This document shows positions 17,411 through 27,137 of a stretch of 43,632 nucleotides of DNA, one piece after another. Under the pieces are notes generated by a model, which saw only the letters and a list, made by a program, of their open reading frames with translations, was not told where the DNA came from and ran no database searches. The stretch's first letter is position 1; each line of letters starts with the position of its first letter. Position numbers and translations under genes: made by a program. This DNA comes from Rhodovarius sp. GTDB taxonomy: Bacteria; Pseudomonadota; Alphaproteobacteria; Acetobacterales; Acetobacteraceae. The DNA is taken from NCBI GenBank assembly GCA_025057055.1, contig JANWYF010000078.1:1-43632 (forward strand). The letters are read 5' to 3'.

Positions 17411-17605
17411 GGGTCTGATCCTCCGGTCTGGCCGCGGGGGTTGCGGGCGCGGCGCAAGCTACCGCCAGGTTCTGCCTCCGCAAGGGGGCGATCGTTGCGA
17501 TGTCGGCACTAAATAACTGCGCTGCAACATGCCAAGTGGCAAGAAATATTCGCGCAGAGACGGGCTGGCCGCAAAAATCGCTTTGCCTCGCTGCGGCAGA
17601 GGGCT
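17411..17605 (-). promoter_or_regulatory. Leader/promoter region of proS with a 12-base palindrome
   Basis: 195 bases between the terminator of the upstream transcript and proS, noticeably richer in A and T than the genes around it. It contains the inverted repeat TGCCAAGTGGCA at 17530-17541. On the minus strand TTGCGG and GAATAT, spaced by 17, or TTGGCA with a weak downstream hexamer, are candidate promoter elements; none is convincing alone. A promoter is expected because a terminator ends the preceding transcript. The precise elements are uncertain. Confidence 0.4.
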
Positions 17606-17631
17606 AAAAAAAGGCCGCCCAGGGGGCGGCC
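17606..17631 (-). terminator. Rho-independent terminator upstream of proS
   Basis: On the minus strand an eight-base-pair perfect stem (GGCCGCCC/GGGCGGCC, plus coordinates 17613-17620 and 17624-17631) with a three-base loop is followed by seven T (17606-17612). It closes the transcript coming from rnj-DUF1467 or a separate small RNA. Confidence 0.88.
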
Positions 17632-17776
17632 GAGTTTAGGGAGGAAACGCCAGTCACACGGCAGAAAGAGGACCAACCTCTCTCCGCCGCCGACATTGGC
17701 AAAAAGCAGCCGGGGCGTTCAACGCCAAAGGGCGGCGCGGCAGGTGGAAAAAGAAGGCGAAAAGCCCGCACCTGCA
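17606..17776 (-). ncRNA. Candidate structured small RNA or 3'-UTR RNA
   Basis: In the 212 bases between the DUF1467 stop and the terminator, the minus strand can form a series of hairpins: a 7-bp stem GCAGGTG/CACCTGC (17740-17746 with 17769-17775, enclosing a small GGC/GCC hairpin), a short GGCGT hairpin at 17714-17726, and a 13-bp stem (17659-17671 with 17677-17689, two G-U pairs, five-base loop). A linker with UUUCCUCCCU, complementary to a Shine-Dalgarno sequence, follows at about 17637-17648, then the terminator. No convincing coding frame lies here. The 5' end and any promoter are unknown; it could be a processed 3' end of the rnj-DUF1467 mRNA. Confidence 0.45.
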
Positions 17777-17843
17777 TCAAACGACAGCGGATCGTGCCTC
17801 AATCGGCCCGGTCCGCCTCTTTTTTAGGCAAATCCCGACCCGC

Positions 17844-18104
17844 CTACTCGGGCATGGCGAAGAGGCCGCTGCGGAAGGACGCCCAGTCCTGCCCGGTCAG
17901 CCACCAGATGCCGAGCCAGACCACGACGGCAATCACCGTGGTGATCGCCAACTTCTGGCCGAGCCGCGGCTGCAGAGGGGCGCCGCGCCAGCCGCCCGGG
18001 GTCGACTCGCCCGTCGCATCCGGCCGCACCCCGATCGGCAGCGCGATGAAGAGCGCCGTCCACCACACCAGGACGAAGACGACAAGCCCGGTGAACCAGT
18101 TCAT
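17844..18104 (-). CDS. DUF1467 family small membrane protein
   Basis: 86 residues. Two hydrophobic segments (about 4-24 and 52-70) with a hydrophilic middle including GESTPGGWRGAPLQPRLGQK; this is the usual look of DUF1467 proteins, which in alphaproteobacteria sit between rnj and proS. Function unknown. The ATG lies six bases after the rnj stop, so it belongs to that transcript. Confidence 0.85.
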   Translation of the reverse strand: MNWFTGLVVFVLVWWTALFIALPIGVRPDATGESTPGGWRGAPLQPRLGQKLAITTVIAVVVWLGIWWLTGQDWASFRSGLFAMPE

Positions 18105-18110
18105 CGCACC

Positions 18111-19760
18111 CTAGACCCTGAGCAGATGGACCTCGACATTGGGGCGCTTCTTGAGCCGCCGCCCCACCGCCTTGCGCAGCGCGGCGCGCGCCGCCTCGCG
18201 CAAGGGCTCGTCCTCGAGCTTGAGCGCCGGCGGCAGGGCCTGCACCACCCGCGCGAGCTCCCCGGCGAGCTGTTCCGGCTCATCCCCCGCCGGGTCGAAC
18301 AGCCCGGGGGCAGCCACCTGCGGCTGGCCGAGCACCCGCCCGCTGCGATCCACCGCAAGGCTTGCCACCACCACGCCATTGTAGAGCATGCGCTTGCGCG
18401 CCCCGAGCACATCGCCCTCAAGCGGCAGCAGCCGCGGCCCATCCACCGCGAGCCGCCCGACCACCGCACTGCCCACCACATCAGCATGGCCGGGAGCCAG
18501 GCGGACGATATCCCCATCCTCGCAGAGCACGGTATCGGCGCCGAGCTCCTCAGCAAGGGCGGCATGCTCCGACAGGTGGCGCCATTCGCCATGCGTCGGG
18601 ATGGCAATCCGCGGCCGGACCAGAGAGTAGAGCCGGCGCAGCTCCTCCTTCGCCGGATGGCCCGAGACGTGAATGCCCGGCACATCATCGGGTGTGATCA
18701 CCTTGCAGCCGGCGCGAACCAGCTCATCCTGCATGCGCAGCACCGCCCGCTCATTGCCCGGGATCATGCGGGCCGAGAAGATCACCGTATCACCCTCGCC
18801 GAGCGAGATGTGCGGATGCTCGTCAAAGGCGATGCGCGACATCGCCGAACGTTCCTCGCCCTGGCTGCCGGTGCAGATCAGGCAGAGCTCGTGGTCGGCG
18901 AGGTAGCTCGCCTCCTCCTCGGCCAGGAACTCCTCGATGCCGGAGAGGTAGCCGCATTCCCGCGCCGAGGCGACGGCATTGCGCAGCGACCGGCCAAACA
19001 GCGCCACCTTGCGCCCGGCGGCGCGGGCGGCCAGCGCCACGCTCTCCACCCGGGCGATATTGGTGGCGAAGAGGGTGACCGCCACCCTGCCCTTCTGTTC
19101 GGCAATCACCCGCGCCAGCGTCTCGCGCGCCAGCGCCTCGCTGCCGGCGCGGCCCTCCTCCAGCGCATTGGTGCTGTCGCAGATCATGGCGAGCACCCCC
19201 TCCTCGCCCAGGGCGGCGAAGGCGGCCTCATCGGTCGGCGGGCCGATCAGAGGCTCGGGGTCGAGCTTCCAATCCCCCGTGTGCAGCACGATGCCGTACG
19301 GGGTGCGCAGCACCAAAGCCTGCGCCTCCGGAATCGAATGGGCGACGCGGAGGAAGCGGCATTCGAAGGGCGGCAGCGAGAAGGCCCCGCCCGGCGGGAT
19401 GCTGTGCAGCGGCACCTCCTGCGCCAGCCCTGCCTCGGCCAGCTTGCGCCGCAGCACCGAGATCGCGAAGGGCGTGCCATAGACCGGGCAGCGCAAGCTG
19501 GGCCAGAGATAGGGCACCGCCCCCACATGGTCCTCATGGGCGTGGGTGATGACCAGGCCGACCAGATGTCCACGCCGCTGTGCCAGCCAGGCCGGATCGG
19601 GCACCATCACCTCGACCTCGGGGTTCTCGGCCCCGCCGAAGCCCAGGCCGCAATCGACGGCGAGCAGCGCGCCGTTGCAGCGGTAGACGTTGAGGTTCAT
19701 GCCGATCACCCCGGTTCCGCCCAGGGGGATGAAGGCAAGATCGTGCTGTGCGTCGGTCAT
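18111..19760 (-). CDS. rnj: Ribonuclease J
   Basis: 549 residues. Metallo-beta-lactamase/beta-CASP ribonuclease for 5'-3' exo- and endonucleolytic RNA decay and rRNA maturation. Metal site HAHEDH at 73-78; further ligand regions HSIPEAQALVLRT, LHTGDWKLDPEP and HVSGHPAKEEL are present. The ATG at 19760 begins MTDAQHDLAFIPLGG; an in-frame TTG at 19790 adds ten unconserved residues. No strong ribosome site is visible. It lies 37 bases after coaX and six before DUF1467. Confidence 0.95.
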   Translation of the reverse strand: MTDAQHDLAFIPLGGTGVIGMNLNVYRCNGALLAVDCGLGFGGAENPEVEVMVPDPAWLAQRRGHLVGLVITHAHEDHVGAVPYLWPSLRCPVYGTPFAISVLRRKLAEAGLAQEVPLHSIPPGGAFSLPPFECRFLRVAHSIPEAQALVLRTPYGIVLHTGDWKLDPEPLIGPPTDEAAFAALGEEGVLAMICDSTNALEEGRAGSEALARETLARVIAEQKGRVAVTLFATNIARVESVALAARAAGRKVALFGRSLRNAVASARECGYLSGIEEFLAEEEASYLADHELCLICTGSQGEERSAMSRIAFDEHPHISLGEGDTVIFSARMIPGNERAVLRMQDELVRAGCKVITPDDVPGIHVSGHPAKEELRRLYSLVRPRIAIPTHGEWRHLSEHAALAEELGADTVLCEDGDIVRLAPGHADVVGSAVVGRLAVDGPRLLPLEGDVLGARKRMLYNGVVVASLAVDRSGRVLGQPQVAAPGLFDPAGDEPEQLAGELARVVQALPPALKLEDEPLREAARAALRKAVGRRLKKRPNVEVHLLRV

Positions 19761-19797
19761 GCGCGTTCCATGGCGCGAGATGGGGCGCAATCGCCCT

Positions 19798-20601
19798 CTA
19801 GTCCAGTTCGGCCCGGCTGCGCGAGGGCAGTTGCGGCGCCGGATTGCGCCCGGCCAGTAGCCGCAGCCCCTCGAGCGTGATGTCCTGGTCGATGCGCTCG
19901 ATCACCGCCGTCGCCTCGGCAAAGAGGGGGGCAAGCCCGCCGGTGCCGATGACCTTGAGCGGCTCGCCCACCTCAGCCCGGATGCGGGCCACGATGCCCT
20001 CGATCAGCCCGACATAGCCCCAATAGATGCCCGACTGCATGGCAGCCACGGTGTTGCGGCCGATCGCAGCCTGCGGGCGGCCGATGCCGATGCGCGGCAG
20101 GCGGGCGGCCGCGCGGTGCAGCGCCTCGATCGAGAGGTTGATGCCGGGCGCAATCACGCCCCCGTGGTAGTCGCCGGCGCCGTCCACCACATCGAAAGTG
20201 GTGGCGGTGCCGAAATCGATCACCACCAAGGGGCCGCCATAGAGGGTGTGAGCAGCCAGGGCGTTGAGCAGACGGTCGGCACCGACATCCTGCGGGCTGT
20301 CGACGCGGATGGCGAAGCCCCAGTCGAGGGTGGCGCGGGCCACCAGCGGTTCCGCCCCGAACCAGTCGCGGCAGAGCCGGCGCAGGTTGTAGAGGGCGGC
20401 CGGCACCACGGTGCCGATCACGCAGCGGGTGATCTGCACGGGCCTGAGCCCGGCCATCTGCATCAGCTGCAGCAGCCAGACCGCATACTCGTCCGAGGTG
20501 CGCTCGGCCTGGGTGGCGATGCGCCAGCGCCCGCGCCAGCGGCTGCCGTCATGGACGGCGAAGACGACATTGGTGTTGCCCGCATCGATGGCGAGAAGCA
20601 T
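19798..20601 (-). CDS. coaX: Type III pantothenate kinase
   Basis: 267 residues. First step of coenzyme A synthesis, phosphorylating pantothenate. ASKHA-fold motifs: phosphate loop DAGNTN at 6-11, GADR at 107-110 with catalytic Asp109, and DFGTATTFD at 129-137. Start ATG overlaps the birA stop by one base (TGATG), implying translational coupling. The tail [11 protein letters not shown] is slightly longer than a minimal CoaX. Confidence 0.95.
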   Translation of the reverse strand: MLLAIDAGNTNVVFAVHDGSRWRGRWRIATQAERTSDEYAVWLLQLMQMAGLRPVQITRCVIGTVVPAALYNLRRLCRDWFGAEPLVARATLDWGFAIRVDSPQDVGADRLLNALAAHTLYGGPLVVIDFGTATTFDVVDGAGDYHGGVIAPGINLSIEALHRAAARLPRIGIGRPQAAIGRNTVAAMQSGIYWGYVGLIEGIVARIRAEVGEPLKVIGTGGLAPLFAEATAVIERIDQDITLEGLRLLAGRNPAPQLPSRSRAELD

Positions 20602-21290
20602 CAGAAGACCTCTCCCGCATGCAGCGTGAGGCTGCCCGCATCGGTGGCAAGCCGAAGCCCGCCCTCCTCCGACAGGCCCTCATAGCGCCCGCTGATGCGG
20701 CTTGCACCCCGGGCGACGGACAAGGGCGCCCCGCGAGGCGGCCCTGCTTCCTCCCAGGCGCTGCGGATCGAGGCAAAGCCCTGCCCCACCAGCACGGCCT
20801 GCCAGCGCGCGAGGGCGGAGAGCAGCCGGGCGGCGAAGTCCTCCGGCGGTTCGGCCCCGAGCGCGGCCGTCGGCCGGTCGGGCAGGGAGGGGGCATGCGC
20901 CAGATTCACCCCGAATCCGAGTCCGACCCAGGCGATGCCCCCGGCCGCGTCGCCCTCGGCCTCGACCAGGATGCCGCCGGCCTTGGCGCCCTCCAGCATC
21001 AGGTCATTGGGCCATTTGAGGCGGGTGCGCGCCCCTGCCGCCTCGCGCAGCGCCACGCCGGCCATCAGGCCGATCTGCGGCACCGCGCGCAGCGGCAGCG
21101 GCGGGCGGAGCAGGACCGAAAGATGGAGATTGCCCGGCGGAGAGGCCCAGGACCGGCCATGGGTGCCGCGCCCGGCCGTCTGGCGCAGCGCCAGGATGGC
21201 CGTCCCGGCAGGCGCCCCGGCAGCCGCGGCGGCACGCAGCAGCGTGGCGGTGGAAGGCAGGCTGGCGTAGACCGACAGCCGGACCCTCAT
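20601..21290 (-). CDS. birA: Biotin-[acetyl-CoA-carboxylase] ligase, monofunctional
   Basis: 229 residues. Attaches biotin to the carboxyl-carrier protein. There is no N-terminal helix-turn-helix, so it is not a repressor. Biotin-binding loop GRGTHGR at 40-46, KWPNDL at 92-97 and [10 protein letters not shown] with Lys103. In E. coli the loop is GRGRRGR, so the residue matching Arg118, which orders the loop over biotinyl-AMP, is Thr43 here. Both ends overlap neighbours: ATGA with nuoN and TGATG with coaX. nuoN-birA-coaX is a recurrent alphaproteobacterial order. Confidence 0.93.
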   Translation of the reverse strand: MRVRLSVYASLPSTATLLRAAAAAGAPAGTAILALRQTAGRGTHGRSWASPPGNLHLSVLLRPPLPLRAVPQIGLMAGVALREAAGARTRLKWPNDLMLEGAKAGGILVEAEGDAAGGIAWVGLGFGVNLAHAPSLPDRPTAALGAEPPEDFAARLLSALARWQAVLVGQGFASIRSAWEEAGPPRGAPLSVARGASRISGRYEGLSEEGGLRLATDAGSLTLHAGEVF

Positions 21291-22708
21291 CCCATCAGCG
21301 CGGCCACCGCCGCCTGGGCAGCGGCGATCAGCGGTGCGGGGAAGAGGAAGAAGAAGGTGGTGAACAGCCCGGCGCCGGCCACCACCACCGAGACCGCAAC
21401 CGGTCGCGCATCAAAGGCAGGCAAGGGCGCATCGAAGTACATGACCTTCACGATGCGCAGGTAGTAGTAGGCCGAGACGACCGAAGCGAGCACGCCGACC
21501 ACCGCCAGGGTCCAGAACCCGCCCTGCACCGCGGGCAGCAGCGCATAGAGCTTGCCGAAGAAGCCGGCGAGCGGCGGCACCCCGGCCATGGAGAACATGA
21601 ACACCGCCATCGCCAGCGCCAGCGCCGGATCGGTGCGGCCGAGGCCGGCCAGATCCCCGATCCCCTCGACCGCCCGCCCGCCGCGCCGCATGCACAGCAG
21701 CACGCCGAAGACGCCGAGCGTCATGACCATGTAGATCGCGAGGTAGAGCAGCGTGCCGCGCAGCCCGGCCTCTCCGCCCACCGCCAGGCCGATCAGCGCG
21801 AAACCGACATGGCCGATCGAGGAATAGGCCATCAGCCGCTTGATGTTCTGCTGGCCGAGAGCGGCCAGCGCACCAAGCACCATCGAGCCGAGTGCCGCCA
21901 GGTGCAGCACCTGCTGCCACTGCGCCTCAAGCCCACCGAAGGGGCCGGTCAAGACCCTAGCGAGCAGGGCAAAGGCCGCCACCTTGGGCGCCGCGGCGAA
22001 GAAGGCGGTGACCGAGGTCGGCGCACCCTCGTAGACATCGGGGGTCCACATGTGGAAGGGCACCGCCGCCACCTTGAAGGCAAGCCCCGCCAGCACGAAC
22101 ACCATCCCCGCCACCACCCCGGCCGAGACCCGCGCCGGGTCGGCCAGCAGCTGCGCCAGGCGGTCGAAACGCGTGGTCCCGGCAAAGCCGTAGACCAGCG
22201 CGGCGCCATAGAGCAGCAGGCCCGAGGCCAGCGCCCCCAGCACGAAATATTTGAGGCCTGCCTCGGCGCTGCGCGGGTTGTCGCGGTCGAAGGCGGCGAT
22301 CACGTAGAGCGGAAGGGACAGCAGCTCGAGCCCGAGATAGAGCGCGATGAGGTCATGGGCGCTCACCATCACCATCATGCCGGTGGTGGCGAAGAGGATG
22401 AGCACCGGGAACTCGAAGCGCGCGATCCCCTGGCGCGCGTTCCACTCCTGGGCCAGAGCCAGGCCGGCGGCGGCGCCGAACAGGATCAGCAGCTTGGCGA
22501 AGGTGCTGAAGCCGTCGGCCACATACTGGCCGCCAAAGGCCAGGCCGCGATCCTGGGCCAGGGTCAGGGCGGCGGCCAGCAGCAGCGCGCCGAGCGCCGC
22601 GATGTGGGCAGGGAAGGTCGTATCCCGCCGCGGTAACACCCCGCCCACCAGGATCGCCATGGCAGAGACGGCGAGCGCGATTTCGGGCAGCGCGAGCGTC
22701 CAGTTCAT
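21287..22708 (-). CDS. nuoN: NADH-quinone oxidoreductase subunit N
   Basis: 473 residues, about 13-14 membrane helices. Antiporter-like proton-pumping subunit of complex I, with the family segment SVTAFFAAAPKVAAFALLARV, including the conserved helix lysine, and QQNIKRLMAYSSIGHVGFAL. Its ATG follows the nuoM stop by one base and its stop overlaps the birA start by four. Confidence 0.96.
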   Translation of the reverse strand: MNWTLALPEIALAVSAMAILVGGVLPRRDTTFPAHIAALGALLLAAALTLAQDRGLAFGGQYVADGFSTFAKLLILFGAAAGLALAQEWNARQGIARFEFPVLILFATTGMMVMVSAHDLIALYLGLELLSLPLYVIAAFDRDNPRSAEAGLKYFVLGALASGLLLYGAALVYGFAGTTRFDRLAQLLADPARVSAGVVAGMVFVLAGLAFKVAAVPFHMWTPDVYEGAPTSVTAFFAAAPKVAAFALLARVLTGPFGGLEAQWQQVLHLAALGSMVLGALAALGQQNIKRLMAYSSIGHVGFALIGLAVGGEAGLRGTLLYLAIYMVMTLGVFGVLLCMRRGGRAVEGIGDLAGLGRTDPALALAMAVFMFSMAGVPPLAGFFGKLYALLPAVQGGFWTLAVVGVLASVVSAYYYLRIVKVMYFDAPLPAFDARPVAVSVVVAGAGLFTTFFFLFPAPLIAAAQAAVAALMG

Positions 22709-22709
22709 C

Positions 22710-24224
22710 TCACGGCACTCCGGCCAGACGGGTCAGCGCGAAGGCAGCCTGGTGCTGGGCGAGGAGCTGCGCGACCGAAGCCTCGAAGAAGCGGGTGAAG
22801 CTCGAGGGCGCGATCCCCATCCACAGGGTGAGCGCCACCAGCGGCGCGAAGACCGCATGCTCGCGCGGCGAGAGATCGGCCAGGCGACGCAGCCCCTCCC
22901 GCGTGATCGGGCCGAAGGCAATGCGGCGATAGAGCAGCAGCATATAGGCCGCGCCCAGGATCATGCCGACCCCGGCACCCAGGGCGAGCCAGGGCGAGAC
23001 CTGCCAAGCCCCCAGGATGACCAGGAACTCCCCCGGGAAGCCCGCGGTTCCCGGCAGCGCGACCGAGGCCATGGTGAAGAGCATGAAGACCAGCGCATAG
23101 GCCGGCAGCACCTTGGCGATGCCACCATAGCGGGCGATCTCTCGCGAGTGTTCGCGATCATAGAGGACGCCCACGCAGAGGAAGAGCGCACCCGAGACGA
23201 TCCCGTGGGAGAGCATCTGGAACAGCGCCCCCTCGAGCCCCTGCTGGTTGAAGCTGAAGACGCCGATCGTCACGATGCCCATATGCGCGACCGAGGAATA
23301 GGCGATCAGCTTCTTCATGTCGGTCTGCGCCAGCGCCACGAGCGAGGTATAGACGATCGCCACCACCGACAGGGCGAAGACCAGCGGGGCGAAATCGGCG
23401 CTGGCCTGCGGCAGCATCGGCAGGGAGAAGCGCAGGAAACCATAGCCGCCCATCTTGAGCAGCACCCCGGCCAGGATGACCGACCCTGCGGTCGGCGCCT
23501 CGACATGCGCATCCGGCAGCCAGGTGTGCAGCGGCCACATCGGCACCTTGACCGCGAAAGAGGCGAAGAAGGCCAAGAAGACCAGGTGCTGCCAGCCCTT
23601 CGGCACGCCCCATTCCATCAGCGCCGGGATGCTGGTCGTGCCGGCGCCGTACCACAGGGCAAGGATGGCGAGCAGCATCAGCACCGAACCGGCGAAGGTG
23701 TAGAGGAAAAACTTGTAGGCGGCATAGACCCGCCGCGGCCCACCCCAGATCCCGATGATGAGGAACATCGGGATCAGCACGCCCTCGAAGAAGATGTAGA
23801 AGATCAGCATGTCGAGAGCGCAGAACATGCCGATCATCATGGTCTCCAGCACCAGGAAGGCGACCATGTATTCGCGCACGCGGGTCTGCACGCTCTCCCA
23901 GCTCGCGAGGATGCAGAGCGGCGTCAGCAGGGCCGAGAGCAGCACGAACAGCACCGATATGCCGTCCACCCCCATGTGGTAGGTGACGCCGAACTCGGGC
24001 AGCCAGTTCAGCCTCTCCTCGAACTGGAAGCCGGCATGGGCCGTGTCGAACTCAAACCACAGCACGAGGGAGAGGGCGAAGACGAGCAGCGAGGTCCAGA
24101 GCGCGGTCCAGCGCGCGTTGGAGGCCACGACCTCCGCCGTGCCGCGGACCGTCAGGATGATCGCCGCCCCCGCCAGCGGCAGGAAGGTGAGGAGCGAGAG
24201 CAGGGGAAAGCCGGCTGCGTTCAT
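22710..24224 (-). CDS. nuoM: NADH-quinone oxidoreductase subunit M
   Basis: 504 residues, about 14 membrane helices. Second antiporter-like subunit of the membrane arm. Signatures include [34 protein letters not shown] and [13 protein letters not shown]. Three bases separate it from nuoL. The length is normal. Confidence 0.96.
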   Translation of the reverse strand: MNAAGFPLLSLLTFLPLAGAAIILTVRGTAEVVASNARWTALWTSLLVFALSLVLWFEFDTAHAGFQFEERLNWLPEFGVTYHMGVDGISVLFVLLSALLTPLCILASWESVQTRVREYMVAFLVLETMMIGMFCALDMLIFYIFFEGVLIPMFLIIGIWGGPRRVYAAYKFFLYTFAGSVLMLLAILALWYGAGTTSIPALMEWGVPKGWQHLVFLAFFASFAVKVPMWPLHTWLPDAHVEAPTAGSVILAGVLLKMGGYGFLRFSLPMLPQASADFAPLVFALSVVAIVYTSLVALAQTDMKKLIAYSSVAHMGIVTIGVFSFNQQGLEGALFQMLSHGIVSGALFLCVGVLYDREHSREIARYGGIAKVLPAYALVFMLFTMASVALPGTAGFPGEFLVILGAWQVSPWLALGAGVGMILGAAYMLLLYRRIAFGPITREGLRRLADLSPREHAVFAPLVALTLWMGIAPSSFTRFFEASVAQLLAQHQAAFALTRLAGVP

Positions 24225-24227
24225 CGC

Positions 24228-26138
24228 TCAGCGCCCGAGCAGGAGAAGGGTCAGGAAGAGTGTGAGGCCGACGATCATGGCGAAGGCGTAGCTGGCCACC
24301 CGCCCGCTCTGCAGCCGTGCCGCGCCGCGACCCATGCCGGCGGCGATCGCCGCCGCACCGTTGGGCAGGCCATCGATCAGCCGCACATCTCCCACCTGCC
24401 AGAACAGCACCGCGAGCCGCCGCAGCGGCCGCACGAAGAGCCGGTCGTAGAGCTCATCGAAATACCATTTGTGGAGCAGGAACCGATAGAGGCCGGGCAC
24501 CGCCGCAGCGAGCCGGGCAGGCAGTGACGGCAGCGCGACATACATCACGAAGGCGAGCGCGATGCCGCCCGCCGCCAAGGCCTTGGCGAGAGTGGGCACC
24601 CATGCCGGCGCGTGGTGCAGGGCCTCCATCATGCCCTTCTCAGGCAGGTTGAAGAGCGCGCCGTTCCAGAAACCCTGCTGCAGATCCCCAAGGAAATAGG
24701 GCATGAACAGGAAGCCGGTGACGGTCGCGCCAGCCGCGAGCACGACCAGGGGAAGGAGCATCACCGCCGGCGATTCATGGACATGGGCCATCACCTCGGG
24801 GGCGGCGCGCGGCGCGCCATGGAAGGTGAGGAACAGCAACCGCCAGGAATAGAAGGCGGTCAGGAAGGCCGCCGTCGCGAGGCAGACGAAGGCAAAGAGC
24901 CCGACCGTGCTGTGCGCGGCGATCGCCCCTTCGAGGATCGCATCCTTGGAGTAGTATCCGGCAAAGATGGGCACGCCGGCCAAGGCGAGCGAACCCACCC
25001 ACATCACCGCGTAGGTGAGCGGGATCTTGCGCCAGAGGCCGCCCATGCGGCGGATGTCCTGCTCATCCGACATGGCGTGAATCACGCTGCCCGCGCCCAG
25101 GAAGAGCAGCGCCTTGAAGAAGGCGTGGGTGAAGAGGTGGAAGATCGCCGCCTGATAAAGGCCAAGCCCCGCCGCCACGAACATGTAGCCGAGCTGCGAG
25201 CAGGTGGAGTAGGCGATGATGCGCTTGATGTCGTTCTGCACGCAGCCCACGGTCGCCGCGAAGAAGGCCGTGCTGGCGCCCACCACCACGACCACCGACA
25301 GCGCGACCGGCGCATGCTCCATCAGGGGTGACATGCGCGCCATCAGGAAGACGCCGGCGGTGACCATGGTCGCGGCGTGGATCAGGGCGGAGACCGGCGT
25401 CGGCCCCTCCATCGCATCCGGCAGCCAGGTGTGCAGCCCGAGCTGGGCGGATTTGCCGCAGGCGCCGAGAAACAGCAGCAGTCCGATCAGCTCCAGGGCA
25501 GGCACGCCCATGAAGCTGGTCTGCGCATGGCTCGCGGCAGCGGCGAAGATCTGCGCGAATTCCAGGCTTCCGAAGGTGTAGAAGGTGAGCGCCATGCCCA
25601 GCATGAAGAACAGATCGCCCACGCGGTTGACGATGAAGGCCTTCATCGCCGCGGCATTGGCGCTCTCGCGCTCGTACCAGTAGCCGATCAGCAGATAGCT
25701 CGCGAGGCCGACCCCCTCCCAGCCGAAGAAGAGCTGCACCAGGTTGTCGGCCGTCACCAGCATCAGCATCATGAAGGTGAACAGCGAAAGGTAGGCGAAG
25801 AAGCGGCCCGGCGTCTCGTCATGGGCCATGTAGCCCACGGAATAGAGGTGGATGAGGGCGGAGATGACGGTCACCATCCCGACCATCACCGCCGAGAGCG
25901 TGTCATACCGCAGCGCCCAGGCCACCTCGAGGTCGCCGACATCGAGGAAGCGGAACAGCACCACGCTCTCCGGCCGGCCCTGCAGCGCCACCTCCCAGAA
26001 GGCGGCCAGCCCGCAGGCCGCCGCCAGCGCCATGCAGACCACCGCCGACCACTGCGCGGCCCGATCGCCGATCCAGCGGCCGAGAAAGCCGCTGATGCAG
26101 GCGCCCAGCAGGGGGAAGAAGACTGCGCCGACGAACAT
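24228..26138 (-). CDS. nuoL: NADH-quinone oxidoreductase subunit L
   Basis: 636 residues, the largest antiporter-like subunit, with the long lateral helix and extra terminal membrane helix at the C-terminus. Signatures include [35 protein letters not shown] and QNDIKRIIAYSTCSQLGYM. Starts four bases after nuoK ends. Confidence 0.96.
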   Translation of the reverse strand: MFVGAVFFPLLGACISGFLGRWIGDRAAQWSAVVCMALAAACGLAAFWEVALQGRPESVVLFRFLDVGDLEVAWALRYDTLSAVMVGMVTVISALIHLYSVGYMAHDETPGRFFAYLSLFTFMMLMLVTADNLVQLFFGWEGVGLASYLLIGYWYERESANAAAMKAFIVNRVGDLFFMLGMALTFYTFGSLEFAQIFAAAASHAQTSFMGVPALELIGLLLFLGACGKSAQLGLHTWLPDAMEGPTPVSALIHAATMVTAGVFLMARMSPLMEHAPVALSVVVVVGASTAFFAATVGCVQNDIKRIIAYSTCSQLGYMFVAAGLGLYQAAIFHLFTHAFFKALLFLGAGSVIHAMSDEQDIRRMGGLWRKIPLTYAVMWVGSLALAGVPIFAGYYSKDAILEGAIAAHSTVGLFAFVCLATAAFLTAFYSWRLLFLTFHGAPRAAPEVMAHVHESPAVMLLPLVVLAAGATVTGFLFMPYFLGDLQQGFWNGALFNLPEKGMMEALHHAPAWVPTLAKALAAGGIALAFVMYVALPSLPARLAAAVPGLYRFLLHKWYFDELYDRLFVRPLRRLAVLFWQVGDVRLIDGLPNGAAAIAAGMGRGAARLQSGRVASYAFAMIVGLTLFLTLLLLGR

Positions 26139-26142
26139 GCCC

Positions 26143-26454
26143 TCAACCTTTCAGCGCCGAGATGTCCTCGACCTCGATCGTGCCGCGCTGGCGGAAATAG
26201 ATGACGACGATGGCAAGCCCGATCGCAGCCTCGGCCGCTGCGACGGTGAGGATGAACATGGCGAAGACCTGCCCCGCCAGATCATCCAGCCGCGCCGAGA
26301 AGGCGACCAGATTGAGCGTGACCGAGAGCAGGATCAGCTCCACGCTCATCAGGATCACGATCACGTTGCGGCGGTTCATGAAGATGCCGAACACGCCGAG
26401 CATGAAGAGGATCGCACTGACCACCAGGTAGTGCGCCAGGCCGATCTCCGCCAT
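26143..26454 (-). CDS. nuoK: NADH-quinone oxidoreductase subunit K
   Basis: 103 residues, three membrane helices, with the conserved glutamates of the proton path in [13 protein letters not shown] and [13 protein letters not shown]. The ATG at 26454 overlaps the nuoJ stop by one base (TGATG); a TTG immediately upstream would add one residue and is less likely. Confidence 0.95.
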   Translation of the reverse strand: MAEIGLAHYLVVSAILFMLGVFGIFMNRRNVIVILMSVELILLSVTLNLVAFSARLDDLAGQVFAMFILTVAAAEAAIGLAIVVIYFRQRGTIEVEDISALKG

Positions 26455-27137
26455 CAATGCCCCTCCCCCTGCGGCTGGTGTGCCACGGGCTTCGCCGCGG
26501 CTGGGGCTTCCGCCGGCTCGGGGCGCAGGATGCCGGTGGTCGCGATGCCGGCCCCGGTCGGCACGCGGAGGAGGTCGATCCGACCCGGCCGCGCGATCTG
26601 GCGCGCGATGTCCTGCCGCTTGGTCCCGGGGCGATCGCGCAGCGTCAGCACGATGGCGCCGATCATCGCCACCAGCAGGATCAGCCCAGCAAGTTGGAAC
26701 AGGTAGATGTTGTCCGTATAGAGGATGCGGCCCAGCGCCTCGGTGTTGTCGACCGCCGGCGGCACCGGCGCGGCCCGCAGCGCCGCCGCCTCAGGCGCCA
26801 GGCGCCAGAGCGCAACAACCAGCAGCAGCTCCAGCAGAAGGATCCCGCCGATCACCGCACCGAACGGGGCATGGCGCTGCAGGCCGCGGCGAAGCTGCGC
26901 GAAGTCTATGTCAAGCATCATGACCACGAAGAGGAACAGCACCGCGACCGCGCCGACATAGACGATGACCAGGATCATCGCCAGGAACTCCGCCCCGGCG
27001 ATCAGGAAGAGGGCCGCCGCGTTGAAGAAGCCGAGGATGAGATAGAGCACCGCATGCACGGGGTTGCGCGCGGTGACCACCATGACGGCCGAGGCGATCA
27101 GAACCCCGGCGAAGAGGTAGAAGGCAAGCGCGGTCAT
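26454..27137 (-). CDS. nuoJ: NADH-quinone oxidoreductase subunit J
   Basis: 227 residues, about five membrane helices ([40 protein letters not shown]). The soluble tail after residue 170 ([18 protein letters not shown] onward, with a proline/alanine-rich end) is longer than the E. coli form. Its ATG overlaps the nuoI stop by four bases. Confidence 0.95.
   Translation of the reverse strand: MTALAFYLFAGVLIASAVMVVTARNPVHAVLYLILGFFNAAALFLIAGAEFLAMILVIVYVGAVAVLFLFVVMMLDIDFAQLRRGLQRHAPFGAVIGGILLLELLLVVALWRLAPEAAALRAAPVPPAVDNTEALGRILYTDNIYLFQLAGLILLVAMIGAIVLTLRDRPGTKRQDIARQIARPGRIDLLRVPTGAGIATTGILRPEPAEAPAAAKPVAHQPQGEGH

Noticed and set aside
17604-17777. 57-codon frame on the minus strand inside the candidate small RNA
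   Set aside because: It runs through the terminator stem and its T-run to the TAG, has mixed third-position bases unlike the strongly GC3 genes around it, and no ribosome site. Structure explains the region better than coding.
17800-17826. Plus-strand T-run after a GC segment as a terminator
   Set aside because: The stem before it is weak and no plus-strand gene reads into this region.
22347-24527. Long plus-strand open frame opposite nuoM and nuoN
   Set aside because: Same shadow effect; the product is a charged low-complexity string with no recognisable domain.
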